DNA from: Enterobacter hormaechei ATCC 49162
GTDB lineage: Bacteria > Pseudomonadota > Gammaproteobacteria > Enterobacterales > Enterobacteriaceae
DNA: 64,000 nt
Assembly: GCF_001875655.1 (NCBI RefSeq)
Contig: NZ_MKEQ01000001.1
Coordinates: forward strand, 1,798,001 to 1,862,000
Reading direction: 5' to 3'
Part shown: in pieces, positions 61,678-64,000 of the stretch
Position numbering within the stretch: the stretch's first letter is position 1
Layout of the letters: each line of letters starts with the position of its first letter
The notes under the pieces: generated by a model
What the model was told of the DNA's origin: nothing
Database searches by the model: none
What the model saw: the letters and a program-made list of their open reading frames with translations, nothing else
Program-made: the position numbers and the translations under genes

Positions 61678-61980
61678 ATGGCAGACTTTACGTTGTCGAA
61701 ACCGATTTTTGGCGGAAAACAACCAAAAACCTCCACAGCGGGGAATATTGCCTATGCCCTGTTTGTTCTGTTTTGTTTCTGGGCAGGTACCCAACTGCTG
61801 AACATGCTGGTGCATGCCCCTGGCGTGTATGAGCATCTGATGCAGGTTCAGGATACAGGCCGCCCGCGCGTTGAAATCGGCTTAGGCGTGAGCACCGTAT
61901 TCGGACTCATTCCCTTCCTCGCGGGCAGCATGGTTTTAGGCGTGATTGCGCTCGTCCTGCGCTGGCGCAGTCGCCACTGA
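61678..61980 (+). CDS. yaiY: DUF2755 membrane protein YaiY
   Basis: 100-residue inner-membrane protein, two predicted helices ([20 protein letters not shown] and [20 protein letters not shown]). Starts [19 protein letters not shown], with GGGAGG before the ATG at 61678. Function unknown; conserved next to yaiZ and yaiW. Its stop abuts the stop of convergent yaiW. Confidence 0.9.
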   Translation: MADFTLSKPIFGGKQPKTSTAGNIAYALFVLFCFWAGTQLLNMLVHAPGVYEHLMQVQDTGRPRVEIGLGVSTVFGLIPFLAGSMVLGVIALVLRWRSRH

Positions 61981-63078
61981 TTACAGTCCCATACAGCGAG
62001 CCCGACGATCGTCCACGCGTTTCGCGAACCAGGCGGTCGTCAGGTTACGCGTGATCTTCGGGCTTTCAAGCTGAATGCCTGGCAGAATCGCTCTTGGTAA
62101 TGCCTTTCCACTTTTCTTCTCGGCCAGCGCAAAGACCTGCTTATACAGATCCGTTTTCTCAAACGCCAGGCTGTCGCCCTTCTCCAGCTGTCGGCGAATG
62201 TCGCTGTTGCTCATCTCCAGCGTCGTCGAAAGCTTTCGTACCGCACGTTCGGTGGTTCCGGCCTCACTGCTGCCGTAGGCAATGAGATCGCCGTCGAGGG
62301 CGAGCTTGACACCGCTGGCGCGGCTTACAGCATTCTGGAAGGCCGCATTTCGGCTGGCGTACCAGCCCGCGTTAAAGTCCGCAAAACGATACAGCGGTTT
62401 ATCGTAACTGGCCGGATAATTCAGCAAGTGATACGTCCCAAACCACAGTCCACCGCGCAGGGAGAAGACCTCCTGACGCACCGTACCGTCGATATCCCAC
62501 GGATAACCATCGGTATGTTTTTCCGCGAAGGCGATACTGACCTGCATCGGACCGCCGGTATGCACCGGATTCAGCGAGCCAAACAGCTTCTGCCCCATCG
62601 GCACCATATTGATGAAATCATCGAAAATGGCGCTGAGCTGTTTCTCGGTTTTCACCGTATCCAGCCGTTCGCTGTAGCTTTTACCGTTTGGCGAGGTGAT
62701 TTTAAGGGCGGTATGCACCAGGAAAACCGGGATATGCATCGACTCGGCCCGGCGGTCGATCTCCTTCCAGGCGATTTTGTTCAGGCCAGGCACGACAGGA
62801 TCGGACTGATACATCGATTCCTGCTGCGCCACCGCCAGCACCGAGCAGATATTCTCCTCAGTGGGCGCGATCTTCTGACTTTTGAAGGTTGTGGCCAGCG
62901 CATCAGCCCACGCACTGCGATCCTTCACGCTGGCGGGCATTTTTTGCCGCACCACGCTCGCCACATCAACGGGCTTCTCCCCTTCTTTGAGCGGGGCGGC
63001 CCCTTTTTCGGCACAGCCCGCCAGCACGAAGGCGGCAAGTAACGTCAGCGGTAATGCACGTGGTACGGCAAATGGCAT
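61981..63078 (-). CDS. yaiW: Outer-membrane lipoprotein YaiW (DUF1615)
   Basis: 365-residue lipoprotein, lipobox LAGC with C22. In E. coli YaiW is a surface-exposed outer-membrane lipoprotein that works with SbmA in uptake of proline-rich peptides. Visible family segments CSVLAVAQQESMYQSDP, NPVHTGGPMQVS and FADFNAGWYASRNAAFQ. It lies 13 bases downstream of sbmA and forms an operon with it. Confidence 0.92.
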   Translation of the reverse strand: MPFAVPRALPLTLLAAFVLAGCAEKGAAPLKEGEKPVDVASVVRQKMPASVKDRSAWADALATTFKSQKIAPTEENICSVLAVAQQESMYQSDPVVPGLNKIAWKEIDRRAESMHIPVFLVHTALKITSPNGKSYSERLDTVKTEKQLSAIFDDFINMVPMGQKLFGSLNPVHTGGPMQVSIAFAEKHTDGYPWDIDGTVRQEVFSLRGGLWFGTYHLLNYPASYDKPLYRFADFNAGWYASRNAAFQNAVSRASGVKLALDGDLIAYGSSEAGTTERAVRKLSTTLEMSNSDIRRQLEKGDSLAFEKTDLYKQVFALAEKKSGKALPRAILPGIQLESPKITRNLTTAWFAKRVDDRRARCMGL

Positions 63079-63091
63079 AGCAATTCCTTTT

Positions 63092-64000
63092 TTAACCTAA
63101 TGTATGGGTGACTTCCTGCAAGTCCTTATCGTCCAGCTCACGCTCGAAACTGCGTAAACGTTTGTAGATGGACATCAGCTCCACCAGCGTAGTCCAGGAG
63201 CTAATCAGGTACTGGAACGAACCGCGAACCTGACCAAAGACGTTGGTGATCTGGGTCATCAGACCGAGCGTAATCGTACCCGCAACGATGGACGGGAACA
63301 GCAGGAACAACCCGAAAACATTATCAACCTGAAGATAAAGAATGCGCGCAATATTGAAATACATGTAATGGAAATAGAGGCGGAAGTAGTTACGACGTAC
63401 AGCGCCAAACAGCTCGCGCACGGTAGGCGGTGACGCACGGTTGGCATCATCTTCGCCATACACCAGCTCTTTACGGTAGGCTGCTTCCACACGCTGGTTT
63501 TTAAACTCCAGCCCCGGCAGCTTGATCCCCACGACCGCCAGCAGCCCCGTCCCCATCAGTGACCAGACAATCGCGGCGATCACCAGGCCGTATGGCAGAT
63601 GGCCGACAATCGGCAGCTCCGGAACGTGCGACGAGAGCGTCACCAGCACCGGCAGGAAGGCGATTAGCGTCATGATGGCATTGATAAAGCTCACGCCCAT
63701 ATCTTCCAGCGTAGAGGCAAAACGCATGGTGTCTTCCTGCACACGCTGTGCGGCACCTTCGATATGACGCAGGTGCTGCCAGTGCGCCATATAGTGTTCA
63801 TTCATCGCGGTACGCCAGCGGAACACGTAGTGGCTGACGAAAAAGTTATTCATCACGCCGATCACCACGGCGATCAGGGCGATGCCGAGGAAGATCCCCA
63901 CCTCATGGTAGAACTGATTTATGGTCACTTTGTGCGGCGAACTCAGCGCCGTCTGGATCAGATCGTAAAACGGCGCATACCAGGCGTTAACTGCTACGCC
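63092..64000 (-). CDS. sbmA: Peptide antibiotic transporter SbmA, N-terminus cut by window edge
   Basis: Inner-membrane proton-driven importer of microcins B17/J25, bleomycin and proline-rich peptides. About 303 C-terminal residues are visible of ~406; the frame continues unbroken through 63928 (GTG) to the edge, reading ...[20 protein letters not shown]. Seen: [56 protein letters not shown]. The internal GTG at 63928 is not the start. Operon with yaiW. Confidence 0.95.
   Translation of the reverse strand, partial: GVAVNAWYAPFYDLIQTALSSPHKVTINQFYHEVGIFLGIALIAVVIGVMNNFFVSHYVFRWRTAMNEHYMAHWQHLRHIEGAAQRVQEDTMRFASTLEDMGVSFINAIMTLIAFLPVLVTLSSHVPELPIVGHLPYGLVIAAIVWSLMGTGLLAVVGIKLPGLEFKNQRVEAAYRKELVYGEDDANRASPPTVRELFGAVRRNYFRLYFHYMYFNIARILYLQVDNVFGLFLLFPSIVAGTITLGLMTQITNVFGQVRGSFQYLISSWTTLVELMSIYKRLRSFERELDDKDLQEVTHTLG

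Overview
The window is chromosomal DNA of an enterobacterium close to Enterobacter, Lelliottia or Leclercia. Gene content and order from yajR to sbmA follow the E. coli K-12 cyo-to-sbmA segment, many proteins look near-identical to their E. coli counterparts, and short REP-type repeats sit between genes. Genus-level placement is inference. No rRNA, tRNA, CRISPR array, prophage or insertion sequence was seen.

Layout. (1) 1-9848 is an accessory sugar locus beside yajR: fucK (cut by the left edge) and fucI on the minus strand, divergent from a ribose-type ABC importer, a second FGGY kinase, a LacI-type regulator and fucA on the plus strand. The 408-base divergent region holds two copies of a CG-centred palindrome and a good CRP site. 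This looks like a self-contained L-fucose/D-arabinose-type system with an ABC importer instead of FucP and a LacI-type regulator instead of FucR. (2) 9963-25938 is the conserved block yajR, yajQ, panE, yajL, thiI, xseB-ispA-dxs, yajO, thiL, nusB, ribE, ribD, nrdR, yajI, tsx, with an orphan DUF1120 gene between yajR and yajQ. pgpA, normally next to thiL, is missing. (3) 26064-33396 holds a YafY-type regulator and a VOC protein where E. coli has yajD, then secF-secD-yajC-tgt-queA and acpH. (4) 33524-38168 is a lineage insertion: a peroxiredoxin and a coupled pair of poorly characterised membrane genes (DUF2339/DUF3999). (5) 38260-55629 holds malZ, proY, brnQ, phoR-phoB, sbcD-sbcC, mak, rdgC, ppnP, aroM, yaiA, aroL, yaiI and proC. 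(6) 55646-64000 holds dgcC, psiF, iraP, an MdtG-like efflux pump, an extensin/M15-like protein, ddlA, yaiZ, yaiY, yaiW and sbmA (cut by the right edge). Between psiF and iraP lies what appears to be the wreck of phoA: its Pho box, first codons and last codons remain, with the body deleted.

How the genes work together: xseB-ispA-dxs supplies isoprenoid precursors, ribD-ribE-thiL make flavin and thiamine cofactors, secDF-yajC drives protein export, tgt-queA makes queuosine, phoBR controls the phosphate response (psiF keeps its Pho box), sbcCD and rdgC act on DNA ends and recombination, aroL and proC serve amino-acid synthesis, and yaiW-sbmA handles peptide uptake.

The items most worth a second look are the fucose locus with its paired operators, the phoA remnant, the missing pgpA, the hairpin that masks the yajO ribosome-binding site, the altered active-site loop of YajL, the DUF2339/DUF3999 pair and the CsgD-type box with a lost start codon at dgcC. 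Comparisons with E. coli are from memory, not from a search.
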